From Butyrivibrio sp. AE3004 (GTDB taxonomy: Bacteria > Bacillota > Clostridia > Lachnospirales > Lachnospiraceae), in the NCBI RefSeq assembly GCF_000703165.1, contig NZ_JNLQ01000002.1, positions 2,108,001 to 2,172,000 of the forward strand: a stretch of 64,000 bases of DNA, given 5' to 3'. Shown here piece by piece: positions 8,822 to 20,086 of the stretch. The notes under the pieces were generated by a model. That model was not told where the DNA came from, ran no database searches, and saw nothing but the letters and a program-made list of their open reading frames with translations. Within the stretch, counting starts at the first letter, position 1, and every line of letters starts with the position of its first letter. The position numbers were made by a program, and so were the translations under genes.

Positions 8822-9574
8822 TTACTTGTAGCGCACAATCTTTCCAAATTCCGGTTTAAGTGATGCGCCTCCTACCAGACCACCGTCTATATCAGGCTGA
8901 GCAAATAATTCTGCAGCATTACCTGCATTTACCGATCCACCATACAGAATGCGAACACATTCAGCTGTGTAATCGTCATAAATCTCTGCAATACACTCAC
9001 GGATAGCCTTACAAACCTCTTCAGCCTGATCGGAAGTTGCGGTCATTCCGGTTCCGATAGCCCAAATAGGTTCATATGCAATGATCATTTCCGCAACATC
9101 CGCATCTGAAATTCCGAAAAGATCGGATTTTATCTGCATTCTTATCCAATCAAGTGTAATTCCCTTATTCCTTTGCTCAAGTGTTTCCCCACAGCAAAGG
9201 ATTGGTGTAAGACCATGTTCAAATGCCTTCTTGAGCTTCTTATTCAGCTCCTCATCTGTTTCATGGAAATACTCACGGCGTTCTGAGTGACCAAGGATAA
9301 CGTACTTAACACCCGCTTCAGAAAGCATTCCGGCTGAGATTTCTCCTGTATATGCACCATTTTCTTCATAATGCATATTCTGAGCACCGATTTCGATACA
9401 TGTTCCCCTGGTTGAGGTTAAAGCAGGAACAATATCAATCGCAGGTACGCATAAAACAACGTCTGCATCAGCATCGTCGACCAGAGGCCTAAGCTTACTT
9501 ACAAAAGCAACTGTCTCTGCAGGAGTCATATTCATCTTCCAGTTTCCGGCTACGATTTTCTTCCTTGGCATCAT
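8822..9574 (-). CDS. tpiA: Triose-phosphate isomerase, second tandem copy
   Basis: A 250-residue TIM barrel that interconverts dihydroxyacetone phosphate and glyceraldehyde 3-phosphate. All key motifs are intact: GNWKMN (Asn and Lys of the active site), GHSERR (catalytic His), [11 protein letters not shown] (catalytic Glu and flexible loop 6), YGGSVNAGN and GGASLK (phosphate binding). It overlaps the stop of the first copy by 4 bases and shares most of its sequence pattern, so it looks like a diverged tandem duplicate. The start could be either of two consecutive ATGs (9574 or 9571). Both copies appear catalytically competent. Confidence 0.93.
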   Translation of the reverse strand: MMPRKKIVAGNWKMNMTPAETVAFVSKLRPLVDDADADVVLCVPAIDIVPALTSTRGTCIEIGAQNMHYEENGAYTGEISAGMLSEAGVKYVILGHSERREYFHETDEELNKKLKKAFEHGLTPILCCGETLEQRNKGITLDWIRMQIKSDLFGISDADVAEMIIAYEPIWAIGTGMTATSDQAEEVCKAIRECIAEIYDDYTAECVRILYGGSVNAGNAAELFAQPDIDGGLVGGASLKPEFGKIVRYK

Positions 9575-10317
9575 GCGTTAACAATCTTACCAAAATCAGG
9601 CTTAAGTGATGCGCCACCGATAAGACCGCCATCAATGTTAGGCTTTGAAAGAAGTTCAGCAGCATTACCTGCATTCATTGATCCGCCGTACTGGATACGA
9701 ACTTCATCTGCTGTAGCCTGATCGTAAAGCTTAGCAATAAGCTCACGGATGAAAGCACAAACTTCTTCAGCCTGATCAGCTGTAGCTGTCTCGCCTGTTC
9801 CGATAGCCCAGATAGGCTCGTAAGCGATAACAAGCTTTTTAACCTGATCAGCTGTTACACCACTAAGATCCCATGTGATCTGTCTCTCAATCCACTCCTT
9901 GTAAGTGCCTGCCTTACGAAGTGCAAGAGACTCACCGCAGCAAAGGATAGGTGTAAGGCCGGCAGCGAATGCCTTCTTAACCTTAGCATTGATAAGGATA
10001 TCATTCTCACCGAAGATATCTCTTCTCTCAGAATGTCCCATGATAACATACTTAACACCTGCATCTACAAGCATGGGTGCAGAAATCTCACCTGTGAAAG
10101 CACCCTTGTCCTCAATGTAGAAGTTTTCAGCACCAACATTAACGTTTGTGTCCTTAACAGCCTCTACTACAGGAACAATATCAATTGCAGGAACGCAGTA
10201 TACTACGTCTACATCATCATTTTTAACTAAATCTTTAAGCTCAGCAACAAGCTTTACAGCTTCAGAAGGTGTCATGTTCATCTTCCAGTTGCCGGCAATA
10301 ATTCTTCTACGTGCCAT
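9571..10317 (-). CDS. tpiA: Triose-phosphate isomerase, first tandem copy
   Basis: A 248-residue triose-phosphate isomerase of glycolysis, third in the operon after gap and pgk. Active-site motifs [32 protein letters not shown] and GGASLK are all present. AAGGAGAC precedes the ATG. It is directly followed, with a 4-base overlap, by a second complete tpiA. The spacer from pgk (122 bases) carries competing hairpins but no T-tract, so cotranscription is expected. Confidence 0.95.
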   Translation of the reverse strand: MARRRIIAGNWKMNMTPSEAVKLVAELKDLVKNDDVDVVYCVPAIDIVPVVEAVKDTNVNVGAENFYIEDKGAFTGEISAPMLVDAGVKYVIMGHSERRDIFGENDILINAKVKKAFAAGLTPILCCGESLALRKAGTYKEWIERQITWDLSGVTADQVKKLVIAYEPIWAIGTGETATADQAEEVCAFIRELIAKLYDQATADEVRIQYGGSMNAGNAAELLSKPNIDGGLIGGASLKPDFGKIVNA

Positions 10318-10370
10318 TTAAAAAAGTCTCCTTTTAGGTTTTTTCATAAGGAAGTTCGACTCTCGCTATC

Positions 10371-10420
10371 GCCAGGTCGAACTAAGTAGTACACCTGGCT
10401 CGAAGAAACCTCGCCAGGTG
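10371..10420 (-). other. Alternative-pairing hairpin between pgk and tpiA
   Basis: The arm ACCTGGC (10393-10399) can pair with GCCAGGT at 10371-10377 or with the second copy at 10413-10419. No T-tract follows, so this is unlikely to be a terminator. It may act in RNA processing or stability between pgk and tpiA. Confidence 0.5.
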
Positions 10421-10439
10421 ATTACTTATCGCTAAGTGT

Positions 10440-11678
10440 TCAATCTTTATCGTCAGCAGCTACTACGCCGGGAAGCTCCTTACCTTCAAGGAACTCGAGG
10501 GAAGCACCGCCACCTGTTGAAATGTGGCTCATCTTATCAGCAAAGCCAAGCTGGTTAACAGCAGCTGCACTATCACCACCACCGATGATTGTTGTAGCAT
10601 CTGTCTCAGCAAGAGCCTTAGCAACAGCCTTTGTACCTTCAGCAAGTACAGGGTTCTCGAATACGCCCATAGGTCCGTTCCAAACAACAGTCTTTGCGCT
10701 CTTTACAGCATCTGCGAAGAGTTCTCTTGTCTTAACGCCGATATCAAGGCCTTCCTTATCAGAAGGGATTGCGTTTGACTCAACGATAGCTGTCTCAATA
10801 TCAGGATTGTCGATAGGATCCGGGAAACCTGCTGATACAACAGTATCAATGGGAAGAAGGAGCTTCTTGCCGTTCTTCTCAGCCTTCTCCATCATTTCCT
10901 TACAGTAATCAATCTTCTCGTTATCAACGAGTGAAAGACCCACTTCATATCCCTTAGCCTTAAGGAATGTATAAGCCATACCACCACCGATGATAAGTGT
11001 ATCGCACTTCTCAAGAAGGTTATTGATAACATTAAGTTTATCAGCAACCTTAGCACCACCAAGGATTGCTACGAAAGGACGAACAGGGTTCTCAACAGCA
11101 TTGCCGAGGAAGTCGATTTCCTTCTGCATAAGATAACCAACTGCGCAGTTTCCGCCCTTCTCACGAACAAACTTTGTAACTACAGCTACAGAAGCGTGTG
11201 CTCTGTGTGCAGAACCAAAAGCGTCACATACATAATCGTCGCAAAGATCTGCAAGTTCCTTAGCGAAAGCTTCGCCGGCGTCTGAAGGCTTTGTCTCTTC
11301 CTTACCACGGAAACGTGTATTCTGAAGAAGTACTACATCACCTTCGTTCATAGCCGCTACAGCAGCAGTTGCATCAGCGCCTGTTACATTGTAGTCAGCA
11401 ACGAACTTTACATCCTTACCAAGCTTAGCTGAAAGGCTCTTAGCAACAGGTGCAAGAGACTCGCCTTCATTAGGGCCATTCTTTACTTTACCAAGGTGTG
11501 AGCAAAGGATAACCTTACCACCATCCTCGATAAGCTTCTTGATTGTAGGAAGAGCTGCGTTGATACGTGTTTCATCTGTGATCTCGCCATTCTTAAGAGG
11601 TACGTTGAAATCACAACGAACAAGTACTCTTCTGCCCTTTGCGTTGAAATCGTCTACAGATTTCTTATTAAGTGCCAT
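10440..11678 (-). CDS. pgk: Phosphoglycerate kinase
   Basis: A 412-residue enzyme that makes ATP and 3-phosphoglycerate from 1,3-bisphosphoglycerate in glycolysis. The N-terminal domain has [12 protein letters not shown] and RINAALPTI (substrate Arg and Asn region). The nucleotide domain has [23 protein letters not shown] and the GGGDSAAA motif. I moved the start to the ATG at 11678, which follows AGGAGG by a good distance; upstream codons in frame (to 11726) run through the preceding terminator and are not coding. It lies between gap and tpiA. The hairpin upstream could reduce its expression relative to gap. Confidence 0.96.
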   Translation of the reverse strand: MALNKKSVDDFNAKGRRVLVRCDFNVPLKNGEITDETRINAALPTIKKLIEDGGKVILCSHLGKVKNGPNEGESLAPVAKSLSAKLGKDVKFVADYNVTGADATAAVAAMNEGDVVLLQNTRFRGKEETKPSDAGEAFAKELADLCDDYVCDAFGSAHRAHASVAVVTKFVREKGGNCAVGYLMQKEIDFLGNAVENPVRPFVAILGGAKVADKLNVINNLLEKCDTLIIGGGMAYTFLKAKGYEVGLSLVDNEKIDYCKEMMEKAEKNGKKLLLPIDTVVSAGFPDPIDNPDIETAIVESNAIPSDKEGLDIGVKTRELFADAVKSAKTVVWNGPMGVFENPVLAEGTKAVAKALAETDATTIIGGGDSAAAVNQLGFADKMSHISTGGGASLEFLEGKELPGVVAADDKD

Positions 11679-11709
11679 TTGTTTTTCCTCCTGGATAAAT
11701 AAAATAATG

Positions 11710-11739
11710 AAAAAGGTCCGGTCCATTAGGACCGGACCT
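11710..11739 (-). terminator. Terminator or attenuator between gap and pgk
   Basis: A perfect 11-bp GC-rich stem (11714-11724 with 11729-11739), 4-base loop, followed on the minus strand by five T. It sits between gap and pgk, so it should make gap transcripts more abundant than pgk-tpiA transcripts unless pgk has its own promoter. No clear promoter is seen in the short gap after it. Confidence 0.85.
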
Positions 11740-11811
11740 CTCTATAGATCTCTTTGAAAATGATTCATAAGAAAGTTCGCATCATGCAATCGAGATAACC
11801 TCGAACGATAA

Positions 11812-12918
<1,107 letters not shown>

Positions 12919-12925
12919 CAAATAC

Positions 12926-12954
12926 ATTTTATCTGACTTCTCACTTTTTTTCAA
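12926..12954 (-). promoter_or_regulatory. Distal gap promoter (P1)
   Basis: Minus strand: TTGAAA (12949-12954), 17-base spacer, TAAAAT (12926-12931). A good sigma-A match and the stronger of the two. The rest of the 12838-13145 intergenic region, on the MCP side, is AT-rich; I see no convincing plus-strand promoter there. Confidence 0.7.
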
Positions 12955-13145
12955 GTAATCTTTGCCCAAAAACATAAAATAATCACTTCATAGCATCTCT
13001 TAATGTACTTTATACAATTTTTTCATACTTATTTAATACACGCACAATCAATAATATACTATATTTTAAGTAACATCTTAATGTTATTTTGTGATGAAAT
13101 CTTTCAATACATCGCAATTCTCAGTTTTCATAATTGGAGGTAGTT

Positions 13146-15161
13146 ATGGGCACTAATTCTAAAGCTTCAAAAAGTAATATCTATGTGGGAAACAGTATTA
13201 AAACAAAGCTGATTGTTGTTATGCTTCTTGTTTGCGCAGTTCCCCTTATTATCTCATCGGCGGTAAGCTACAAGACTTCAACCGACAAGGCAATGACTGA
13301 TGCTCTCTCTTCCATGAGCTGGGAATCCTCATATCTTGAATCAGAGTGGCAGGGAGTTATTGATAATAATCTGAAAGCAATACAGGCGGTTGCAATGGCT
13401 CCTTCGACAGTTGCCTTTATGAAAGCACAGGATGATGAAGGTCTTAGGGAAGTTGAGCTTCAATATCTGTTAAATGTGGATACAATGATGGCCGACAATT
13501 CGCTTACTGTTCTTACAGGCGCAGACGGCATGCAGGTTCTTAGAACAGAAGGTAATCTTGTTGATGTTGCTTCAAGAGATTATTTTAAAAATGCAATGGC
13601 AGGAAAAACCGACATTTCAGATGTAATTGTTTCAAGTGCCACAGGTGTACGTCAGGTCACTTTTTCCTGTCCCATAAAGGATACTGACAGCGGTTCTGTT
13701 CTTGGTATTGTTCAGAGAAATTATGATTTAAATGACTTCCATGATATTCTTGCAAAAGAAAGTGAGGATGCATTTATTGTTGACAGAACAGGTCAGGTTG
13801 CAGCTCATTCACAATATGAGATCACTGAGGAAAACGAAGAAAGCCGCGCAAATTCGGTATTCATGACTTCAGGTCAAAGGAGCGGTAATTATGAAGCCGA
13901 TACAGGAAAAGGGTACAGAGCTATCGTTACTTATGTAAAGAACGATGCTTCCGATTGGACAATCTGTGCTGCAACAAACACACAGAAGGTTAATGCGGCA
14001 GCAAGATCCTCAGCCCTTATAGTTATTGCTGTAGGCGTTGTAATGCTTATCATAGCTTGCATTATTTCAATAAAGATGGCATTTTCATTCACAAATCCCG
14101 TTGAGGCAGTAAACGAATCACTTTCTCAACTGTCTGACGGAAGATTCCATAAGGTTAATAAATTTGCAGACAGAAAAGATGAATTCGGTGAGATGGTCCG
14201 CAGCACCAATGATGTTATCGAAAAACTCGATCATATCGTTACAAATATAAAGGAATCTGCAGCTACAGTCGGTATGAGCTCAGAAGAACTCTCCGATACT
14301 GCCAACCAGATTTCTCAGACAGCCGAAGACGTATCTAATGCAGTACAGGAAATCGCTTCCGGCGCTACCCAGCAGGCAGATGAAATCCAGAGTGCTTCCG
14401 AAAATGTCGGAAGAATCGGTGATGCTGTTATGGATGTACAAAGTTCTACAGATAACCTTTCAAATATAACTCAGAAGATGAAGGAAGCATCGGAGATTTC
14501 AAGCAAATCCCTTGCTTCACTTCAGGCATCCTCTGCTGACATGACCAATAAGATTGATGATATTTCAAATACCATCTCCGCTACTCAGGAGGCAGTTGCA
14601 AGTATCAACGACAAGGTTGAAGGAATCTCATCCATTGCATCCCAGACAAACCTCCTTTCTCTCAATGCTTCTATTGAAGCAGCAAGAGCCGGCGAAGCAG
14701 GAAAAGGCTTTGCAGTTGTTGCCGAGGAAATCGGAAAGCTTGCAGATGATTCCAAGAAGATGGCAGATGATATCAGAAGAGAAATGGATATACTACTCGA
14801 GCAGAGTAGCGCAGCCGTTTCTGCGGCAGCCGATGTAAAACAGGGGAACATAGACCAGCAGGTTGCACTTGGTGAGACTCTCGATGCTGTAAACGGCATG
14901 CTTGAAGATATCGGAAGCACAGTAGGTGGTGTAAGTCTCATCTCTCAGGGTGCAAATACCTGTGATTCCTCCAAGAATGCTGTTGTTGATACTATGAGCG
15001 CACTATCCGCTATTTCCGAAGAAAATGCCGCTTCCTCAGAAGAAACGGGAGCATCAATGCAGGAGCTCTCCGCTACGGTTACTACTCTTGCATCTTCCGC
15101 AGATTCCCTGAAGGAAATCGCCGAAAAGCTCAATCAGGAAATGGCCTTCTTCAAATCATAA
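13146..15161 (+). CDS. Methyl-accepting chemotaxis protein with Cache sensor domain
   Basis: A 671-residue chemoreceptor. The layout is a first membrane span at about residues 22-42, an extracellular double-Cache-like sensor domain to about 290, a second span near 295-318, a HAMP linker, and a long coiled-coil signalling domain. The conserved hairpin tip reads [20 protein letters not shown] and continues through the [15 protein letters not shown] segment. It signals to CheA/CheW; ligand unknown. The ATG at 13146 follows GGAGGT; an upstream ATG at 13134 overlaps that ribosome binding site and is rejected. The gene stands alone, with a strong terminator. Confidence 0.93.
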   Translation: MGTNSKASKSNIYVGNSIKTKLIVVMLLVCAVPLIISSAVSYKTSTDKAMTDALSSMSWESSYLESEWQGVIDNNLKAIQAVAMAPSTVAFMKAQDDEGLREVELQYLLNVDTMMADNSLTVLTGADGMQVLRTEGNLVDVASRDYFKNAMAGKTDISDVIVSSATGVRQVTFSCPIKDTDSGSVLGIVQRNYDLNDFHDILAKESEDAFIVDRTGQVAAHSQYEITEENEESRANSVFMTSGQRSGNYEADTGKGYRAIVTYVKNDASDWTICAATNTQKVNAAARSSALIVIAVGVVMLIIACIISIKMAFSFTNPVEAVNESLSQLSDGRFHKVNKFADRKDEFGEMVRSTNDVIEKLDHIVTNIKESAATVGMSSEELSDTANQISQTAEDVSNAVQEIASGATQQADEIQSASENVGRIGDAVMDVQSSTDNLSNITQKMKEASEISSKSLASLQASSADMTNKIDDISNTISATQEAVASINDKVEGISSIASQTNLLSLNASIEAARAGEAGKGFAVVAEEIGKLADDSKKMADDIRREMDILLEQSSAAVSAAADVKQGNIDQQVALGETLDAVNGMLEDIGSTVGGVSLISQGANTCDSSKNAVVDTMSALSAISEENAASSEETGASMQELSATVTTLASSADSLKEIAEKLNQEMAFFKS

Positions 15162-15192
15162 AAATTCGCACTCACATAATAATAAATAATTT

Positions 15193-15228
15193 GGTGGCAG
15201 TCGATACAACATCGGCTGCCACCTTTTT
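15193..15228 (+). terminator. Intrinsic terminator of the MCP gene
   Basis: A stem of GGTGGCAG with CTGCCACC, extended inward by a G-T pair and CGAT/ATCG, followed by five T. Confidence 0.9.
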
Positions 15229-15305
15229 AATGCATATTTTAGTTTTTTATACTATTATGTAATGGTCAAAATTACATATAGCTTAACATCATGGAGAATT
15301 TATTT

Positions 15306-16136
15306 ATGTCAAAAATATTACCTGCGGATTTTCATATGCACACGCATCACTCCGGTGACTCAGAAGCTCCCATGGAGATGATGATAGAAAAAGCACTTCA
15401 AAAAAAGCTCCCTGCCATTTGTATTACGGAACACATGGACATGGATTATCCTTCTACTCCCGATCTTGCTCCGGGGATTTTTGAAGTCAATACCGATGAA
15501 TACATGAGTGAACTTCTGCAATATAAAGCCAAATACACAGGACTTATCGATATATTTTTCGGCATTGAGGTAGGACTCCAGCCTCAGATTGTTCCACAAA
15601 ATCTGGACTATATAAAAAAGTATCCCTTTGATTTCGTGATCGGATCAAATCACGTCTGTCATGGTAAGGACCCCTATTATTCTTCCTTTTATGAAGGACG
15701 TTCCGAAAAAGAAGCCTTTACCGAGTTCTTTGAGTCAACGCTTGAAAACATACAGCTTTTTGATGATTTTGATGTACTCGGGCATTTGGATTATCTTGTC
15801 CGTTATGCCCCGAATCTTAATAAGAATTACAAATATGAAGATTATGCCGACATCATTGACGAGATACTAAAAACCCTTATAGCTAAAGGAAAAGGACTTG
15901 ATATAAATACTAAGTCCATCTACTCAGAGCCGTCTCTTGGGGAACCCAATCCTTCAAAGGCTGTCATCCTGCGATACCATGAGCTCGGTGGACAAATTCT
16001 GACCTTTGGGTCCGATGCTCATAAACCCGAGCATGTAGCCCTGGGTTTTGACACAGCAGTTCATATGGTAAAATCCTGCGGTTTTAGATATTACACACGC
16101 TTTGAAAAAAGAGAAGCAAAATTTATCAAATTGTAA
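15306..16136 (+). CDS. PHP-domain phosphatase, histidinol-phosphatase (HisJ-like) family
   Basis: A 276-residue PHP-domain metal-dependent phosphoesterase. Metal-binding motifs are DFHMHTHHS at the start, ICITEHMDM, the IGSNHV segment, FDVLGHLDYLVRY, and the C-terminal TFGSDAHKPEHV. This pattern fits the HisK/HisJ group that removes phosphate from histidinol phosphate in histidine synthesis, but there are no his genes nearby, so the substrate could differ. The ATG at 15306 has GGAG 9 bases upstream; the ATG at 15291 lacks one. Confidence 0.85.
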   Translation: MSKILPADFHMHTHHSGDSEAPMEMMIEKALQKKLPAICITEHMDMDYPSTPDLAPGIFEVNTDEYMSELLQYKAKYTGLIDIFFGIEVGLQPQIVPQNLDYIKKYPFDFVIGSNHVCHGKDPYYSSFYEGRSEKEAFTEFFESTLENIQLFDDFDVLGHLDYLVRYAPNLNKNYKYEDYADIIDEILKTLIAKGKGLDINTKSIYSEPSLGEPNPSKAVILRYHELGGQILTFGSDAHKPEHVALGFDTAVHMVKSCGFRYYTRFEKREAKFIKL

Positions 16137-16145
16137 AAATCCATA

Positions 16146-16202
16146 AAAAATCCCGGACAACATGCACTCAATGACATTGAACATGCACTGTTCGGGATTT
16201 TA
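16146..16202. terminator. Bidirectional terminator
   Basis: AAATCCCG (16148-16155) pairs with CGGGATTT (16193-16200) around a long imperfect stem, with A and T runs on the two flanks. It separates the convergent PHP gene and the small membrane protein gene. Confidence 0.75.
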
Positions 16203-16203
16203 T

Positions 16204-16440
16204 TCATATATCTCTTTCAACTGTAAGAAAACATTCTTCCGCAAGTTCGGTTTCTTTTTCATACAAAAGCTCTTTTAAATAAAAGATATGGAATCTTCCG
16301 GGGAATGACATTACCTCTCTTTTGGGTGCTCCAAGCTTAATAAGTCTTCTTCTCAGCTGGCTGCACTCATCAAGATACAGATATATTCCAAGAGTTGTCA
16401 ATATCATAAAAATCAGCATAAATATGTATAAAATCATCAT
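16204..16440 (-). CDS. Small single-span membrane protein, unknown
   Basis: A 78-residue protein, not recognised. Residues 1-24 are a strongly hydrophobic span (MMILYIFMLIFMILTTLG), followed by a basic and acidic cytoplasmic tail (SQLRRRLIKLGAPKREV) and ending EECFLTVERDI. The start at 16440 is chosen because GAGG lies 8 bases upstream; a GTG at 16449 overlaps that site. It ends at the shared terminator and is divergent from the GGDEF-sigma-pseudopilin cluster. Confidence 0.65.
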   Translation of the reverse strand: MMILYIFMLIFMILTTLGIYLYLDECSQLRRRLIKLGAPKREVMSFPGRFHIFYLKELLYEKETELAEECFLTVERDI

Positions 16441-16614
16441 AGTAATCACCTCAATAAGATTATACTAAATTACATTTTTCATATGTTTGATTTCCCGAAT
16501 AATTTACCCTAACTTTATTTTAAGTTTATGGTTAATGCATAGTTTTTAAATAACCACTCCTTATAATTATTAAGTAAGAAAATGTGCATTTTATGCCATT
16601 GAAGGGGGATTTTA

Positions 16615-17337
16615 ATGACCTACAGACCAAGGCTTGTACAAAAACTACGCAGGGCAAAGGCCATATTTTTGGCTGTTCTTATTGTGCTCACTTTTATATA
16701 TCTTTTTATCCTTATCATAAATCAGGATTTCCGGAGTCAGATTTTAAAGAATGTCTTTTTTACTATTTCATTCATAGTAACCTGGCTCTGTCTCATTATC
16801 GGTTTTTCGTCAATTTTGACAGATTTTATCATACTTAAAAAAAGTTCGGATATTGTAAGAGAATTAAATGATCTCTCCTATCTTGACAGACTTACAGGCC
16901 TGCCAAACAGATACAGTATTGACAGAATCTCACAAAAATATGACTCGCCCGAAAAGCTCTCAGACCTTGGATGTGTTCTTCTAGTAATCAGTAATCTCAA
17001 GGAAATAAACAAAGAGAACGGACGAGCAGGCGGAGACAGAATTATCTCGGATTTTTGCGCCATTCTTGAATCCGTTGGAACTCAGTACGGACTGATAGGA
17101 AGAAACAGCGGCAACGAATTTCTGGTCATAATAGAAGAATGTGATGACAACACATTGGAGCTTTTTACCGGTGAACTGGAAAGACGAGTCAGAAATCATA
17201 ACACTATCTCGCCGGAGCTTCCGATTGTTCTCTCATACTCCGCAGTTTTAAGTAAAGATTTATCCGCCGATCATTTCTACACTTTGATAACGGGAGCCTA
17301 CAAACAATTTGAAACCGCTCCGTCAACGCTCTCATGA
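16615..17337 (+). CDS. Membrane protein with degenerate GGDEF domain
   Basis: A 240-residue protein with two membrane spans (about residues 15-37 and 48-70) and a C-terminal GGDEF-fold domain starting at DRLTGLPNRYSIDRI. The GGDEF signature is replaced by SGNEF (RNSGNEFLVI), and the usual DxDxFKxIND stretch reads SNLKEINKENG, so the metal-binding Asp is missing. It is probably not an active diguanylate cyclase; it may bind nucleotide or act as a sensor. GGGGGA precedes the ATG. It is the first gene of the cluster and overlaps or abuts the sigma factor gene, suggesting they work as a pair. Confidence 0.8.
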   Translation: MTYRPRLVQKLRRAKAIFLAVLIVLTFIYLFILIINQDFRSQILKNVFFTISFIVTWLCLIIGFSSILTDFIILKKSSDIVRELNDLSYLDRLTGLPNRYSIDRISQKYDSPEKLSDLGCVLLVISNLKEINKENGRAGGDRIISDFCAILESVGTQYGLIGRNSGNEFLVIIEECDDNTLELFTGELERRVRNHNTISPELPIVLSYSAVLSKDLSADHFYTLITGAYKQFETAPSTLS

Positions 17338-17366
17338 AGCACATAAAAAACGAGGCAGGTGATCAG

Positions 17367-17855
17367 ATGTTTATAAACAGAAAATCCGCAAAAATTCGAA
17401 AACTCGTCATTGGGCTTTGGAACGATGATTCCGAATGTTTTGCGCAGCTTTATAACCTCACGGTTGATGATACCTATAACTATTGCAGACACATACTTGA
17501 TAACGACAGGGATGCTTTGGAAGCGGTAACTGAGATTTATTCAGTAGCACTAAAAAATATCATAAAGCTGAAGGACCCTGCTCTTTTTAGCGCATGGCTA
17601 AGACGTATAGCCTTTGATGTATGTTATGAAAAGACAGTACAGGATTCAAGAGCAGACCTTTATACTCTGCTACATCCGGCAGAGCTTTTGTCATTATCGT
17701 TTTCAGAGAGACAGATTTTCTTTCTCCATGATTTTAGCGGTCTTTCGGAAAAAGAAATCTCAAATGCACTTCACATAAGTAAAAAGCATGTTGAAAAAAT
17801 TCTTACCCTTGCCAGAAGCCACATGATGGAACTTAGAAACCTGCAAAGAGTCTGA
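17367..17855 (+). CDS. ECF-like RNA polymerase sigma factor
   Basis: A 162-residue sigma-70 family protein of ECF size. Region 2-like sequence covers DDSECFAQLYNLTVDDTYNY to FSAWLRRIAFDVCYE. Region 4 with its helix-turn-helix is SERQIFFLHDFSGLSEKEI followed by SNALHISKKHVEKILTLARS. The start at 17367 has AGGTGA just upstream. A start at 17334, which overlaps the stop of the degenerate GGDEF gene, is also possible but has no ribosome binding site. No classic anti-sigma factor is adjacent; the membrane GGDEF-like protein or the membrane transglutaminase could fill that role. It probably drives part of the downstream cluster. Confidence 0.8.
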   Translation: MFINRKSAKIRKLVIGLWNDDSECFAQLYNLTVDDTYNYCRHILDNDRDALEAVTEIYSVALKNIIKLKDPALFSAWLRRIAFDVCYEKTVQDSRADLYTLLHPAELLSLSFSERQIFFLHDFSGLSEKEISNALHISKKHVEKILTLARSHMMELRNLQRV

Positions 17856-17857
17856 AT

Positions 17858-19012
17858 ATGGAATACATTAATAACAAGAAGAATCAATTTCATATAAGTG
17901 AAGACAATGCTACAGGAGTACTTCTTGAAGTCCTTAAACGAACAGGAAGGAATTCGGATTTTCTTACAGAGGATACCGAAAACAAGAAGGATGACAAACC
18001 GGAAAAAACAGTACCTGATTATTATACGGTAAACATACTCTTAATCCTTGCAATGCTGGTGATTGTTATTTCCACGCCAATACTTCTCTTCATGCTCCCA
18101 AGCGGTCCTGTCATTGACCCTGACCGTGAGCTTGCAGCAAAAGCAATGGCCAACAGAGAAAATTACGATACCACGGTTTTGCCAAAAGGACTTCGCGATA
18201 ACACTCCGATGTGCCTTAGACCTTTTGCCGGAGGAAAAGATATTCACAAAAACGATCTTGCCATAGTGGATGCCACAAACGCTTCGGACGGTTATCTCGT
18301 AATCCGTTACATTGGCGATTCCGGCAAGGTAAAGCTTCGAATTACAGGACCGGATGAAATTGTTTACACATACAACCTGGCAACAGGCGGCGGTAAGGAT
18401 GAGGTTTTCCCACTTCAGGCAGGCGACGGAACTTATCTTGTATGTGTGTACGAAAACCTGGCCGCAACTCAGTATGTAACAGCTTTTTCAGAAAAAATCG
18501 ATGTTACACTAAACGATAAATTTTTACCCTTCCTTTATCCAAATCAATATGTTGATTTCAATGAAGGTAATCAGGCAATAGCCTACAGTGAATATCTGGC
18601 TTATACAGCAAATGACGATCTGGAGGTTGTTTCCAATATCTACAACGCACTCATAAGCAGCCTCACCTACGACTATGAGGAGGCAGAGACCGTACAAAGC
18701 GGATACATTCCGGATGTAGATGAGGTGCTGACCACAGGTAAGGGAATATGCCTGGATTACGCCGTACTCATGACAGCAATGCTGCGTTCACAAAAAATCC
18801 CGACCAGAATGGAGGTCGGATATGCAGGCACAGCCTACCACGCATGGATCAGTACCTATATAACCGATATAGGATGGGTCAACGGTATGATTCACTTTGA
18901 CGGAAAAGAATGGTCACTGATGGATCCCACCTTTGCCTCAACCACAGATAACGAAAAGCTTGCCAGCTTTATCGGAGATGGCAAAAATTATCAGACCAAA
19001 TACATTTACTGA
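17858..19012 (+). CDS. Membrane-anchored transglutaminase-like protein
   Basis: A 384-residue protein with a roughly 50-residue cytoplasmic N-terminus, one membrane span (about residues 53-74, NILLILAMLVIVISTPILLF), a beta-rich middle region, and a C-terminal transglutaminase/protease fold. The catalytic triad is visible: Cys298 in GICLDYAVL, His328 in YHAWI and Asp356 in LMDPTF. Such domains cleave or crosslink peptides outside the cell. It follows the sigma gene by 2 bases and precedes the GspF-like gene, so it belongs to this operon. Its N-terminus could contact the sigma factor (inference). It may process or crosslink the pilin-like proteins. Confidence 0.85.
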   Translation: MEYINNKKNQFHISEDNATGVLLEVLKRTGRNSDFLTEDTENKKDDKPEKTVPDYYTVNILLILAMLVIVISTPILLFMLPSGPVIDPDRELAAKAMANRENYDTTVLPKGLRDNTPMCLRPFAGGKDIHKNDLAIVDATNASDGYLVIRYIGDSGKVKLRITGPDEIVYTYNLATGGGKDEVFPLQAGDGTYLVCVYENLAATQYVTAFSEKIDVTLNDKFLPFLYPNQYVDFNEGNQAIAYSEYLAYTANDDLEVVSNIYNALISSLTYDYEEAETVQSGYIPDVDEVLTTGKGICLDYAVLMTAMLRSQKIPTRMEVGYAGTAYHAWISTYITDIGWVNGMIHFDGKEWSLMDPTFASTTDNEKLASFIGDGKNYQTKYIY

Positions 19013-19029
19013 CCAAAGGAGAAGGGAAA

Positions 19030-20082
19030 ATGAAGCAAAAGCCAGCAAAGCTTTTATCCGATTATGAGATTTCCGTTTTTTGCAGACAGATGGCTCTGCT
19101 TATTAAGGCAGGAATAGCACCGCTTGAAGGTATTGAGATCATGCTTCAGGATTTTACTTTTGAAGGCGATGATTCAACGCTCAGAACCATTTCACAGATT
19201 CTGAGTTCAGGAGAAAAATTCCATATTGCTCTTCAAATGACCGGAGTTTTCCCGGGCTACGTAATACATATGGTCACAATCGGTGAAGAATCCGGAAATC
19301 TTGATTTGGTAATGGAATCCCTTGCCGATTACTACGAGCAGGAGGATACGATACGTAATAATATCAGCAGTGCAATCTCCTATCCTCTCATCATGATCGG
19401 AATGATGATCGTGGTCATCCTGGTGCTCATAACTCAGGTGCTCCCCATTTTCAGCCAGGTATTTGCGCAGCTTGGTACAAGCATGAACACTTTTTCAAGA
19501 TCGCTTATGTCCATAGGAAATGCACTTAACAATTATTCCATCTTCTTTGTTTTCCTGATGGTTTTGTTTGCCGGCGCATGCGTTTTCTTTGTAAAAACAA
19601 AAAATGGCCGAACAGCTTTCCGTTCAATCGGAATGCACATTCCGCCCATAAAAAAAATCTACAATGAAATATCAACTGCCAGATTCGCCAACGGAATGGT
19701 CCTGACTCTGTCCAGCGGTATGGACACCTACGAAGGTCTGCGTCTTGTGAGCAAACTTGTTGAATATAATGAAATGGCGGCCAAAATTGATACCTGCCGC
19801 TCACTAATAGCTTCCGGGGACAGTTTTCCGGAAGCACTCCTTGAATCCGGAATATTTAACAGGTTCTATTCCAGAATGGTTGCTATAGGTTTTCAATCAG
19901 GCTCGATGGATACCGTAATGCAGCAAATAGCCAGAAAATACGCAGATGAAACTCAGAGAAAAATGTATAACTTCATATCCATTCTTGAGCCGACACTTGT
20001 TATCATACTCTCACTTATTGTAGGGCTGATACTGTTGTCAGTAATACTTCCTTTAATGGGAATAATGTCATCAATAGGATAA
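19030..20082 (+). CDS. Type II secretion / type IV pilus platform protein (GspF/PilC family)
   Basis: A 350-residue inner-membrane platform protein of pilus and pseudopilus machines. It shows two cytoplasmic GspF domains (starting ISVFCRQMALLIKAGIAPL and RFANGMVLTLSSGMDTYEG) and three membrane spans near residues 120-142, 168-190 and 318-342. The second domain ends with YNFISILEPTLVIILSLIVG, a family hallmark. AAGGAGAAGGG precedes the ATG. A partner ATPase (GspE/PilB) and a prepilin peptidase are expected but not present in the window. Confidence 0.93.
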   Translation: MKQKPAKLLSDYEISVFCRQMALLIKAGIAPLEGIEIMLQDFTFEGDDSTLRTISQILSSGEKFHIALQMTGVFPGYVIHMVTIGEESGNLDLVMESLADYYEQEDTIRNNISSAISYPLIMIGMMIVVILVLITQVLPIFSQVFAQLGTSMNTFSRSLMSIGNALNNYSIFFVFLMVLFAGACVFFVKTKNGRTAFRSIGMHIPPIKKIYNEISTARFANGMVLTLSSGMDTYEGLRLVSKLVEYNEMAAKIDTCRSLIASGDSFPEALLESGIFNRFYSRMVAIGFQSGSMDTVMQQIARKYADETQRKMYNFISILEPTLVIILSLIVGLILLSVILPLMGIMSSIG

Positions 20083-20086
20083 CTAT

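Noticed and set aside
11679..11726. Longer N-terminus for phosphoglycerate kinase
   Set aside because: The extra codons cover the gap-pgk terminator; the family start at 11678 has AGGAGG.
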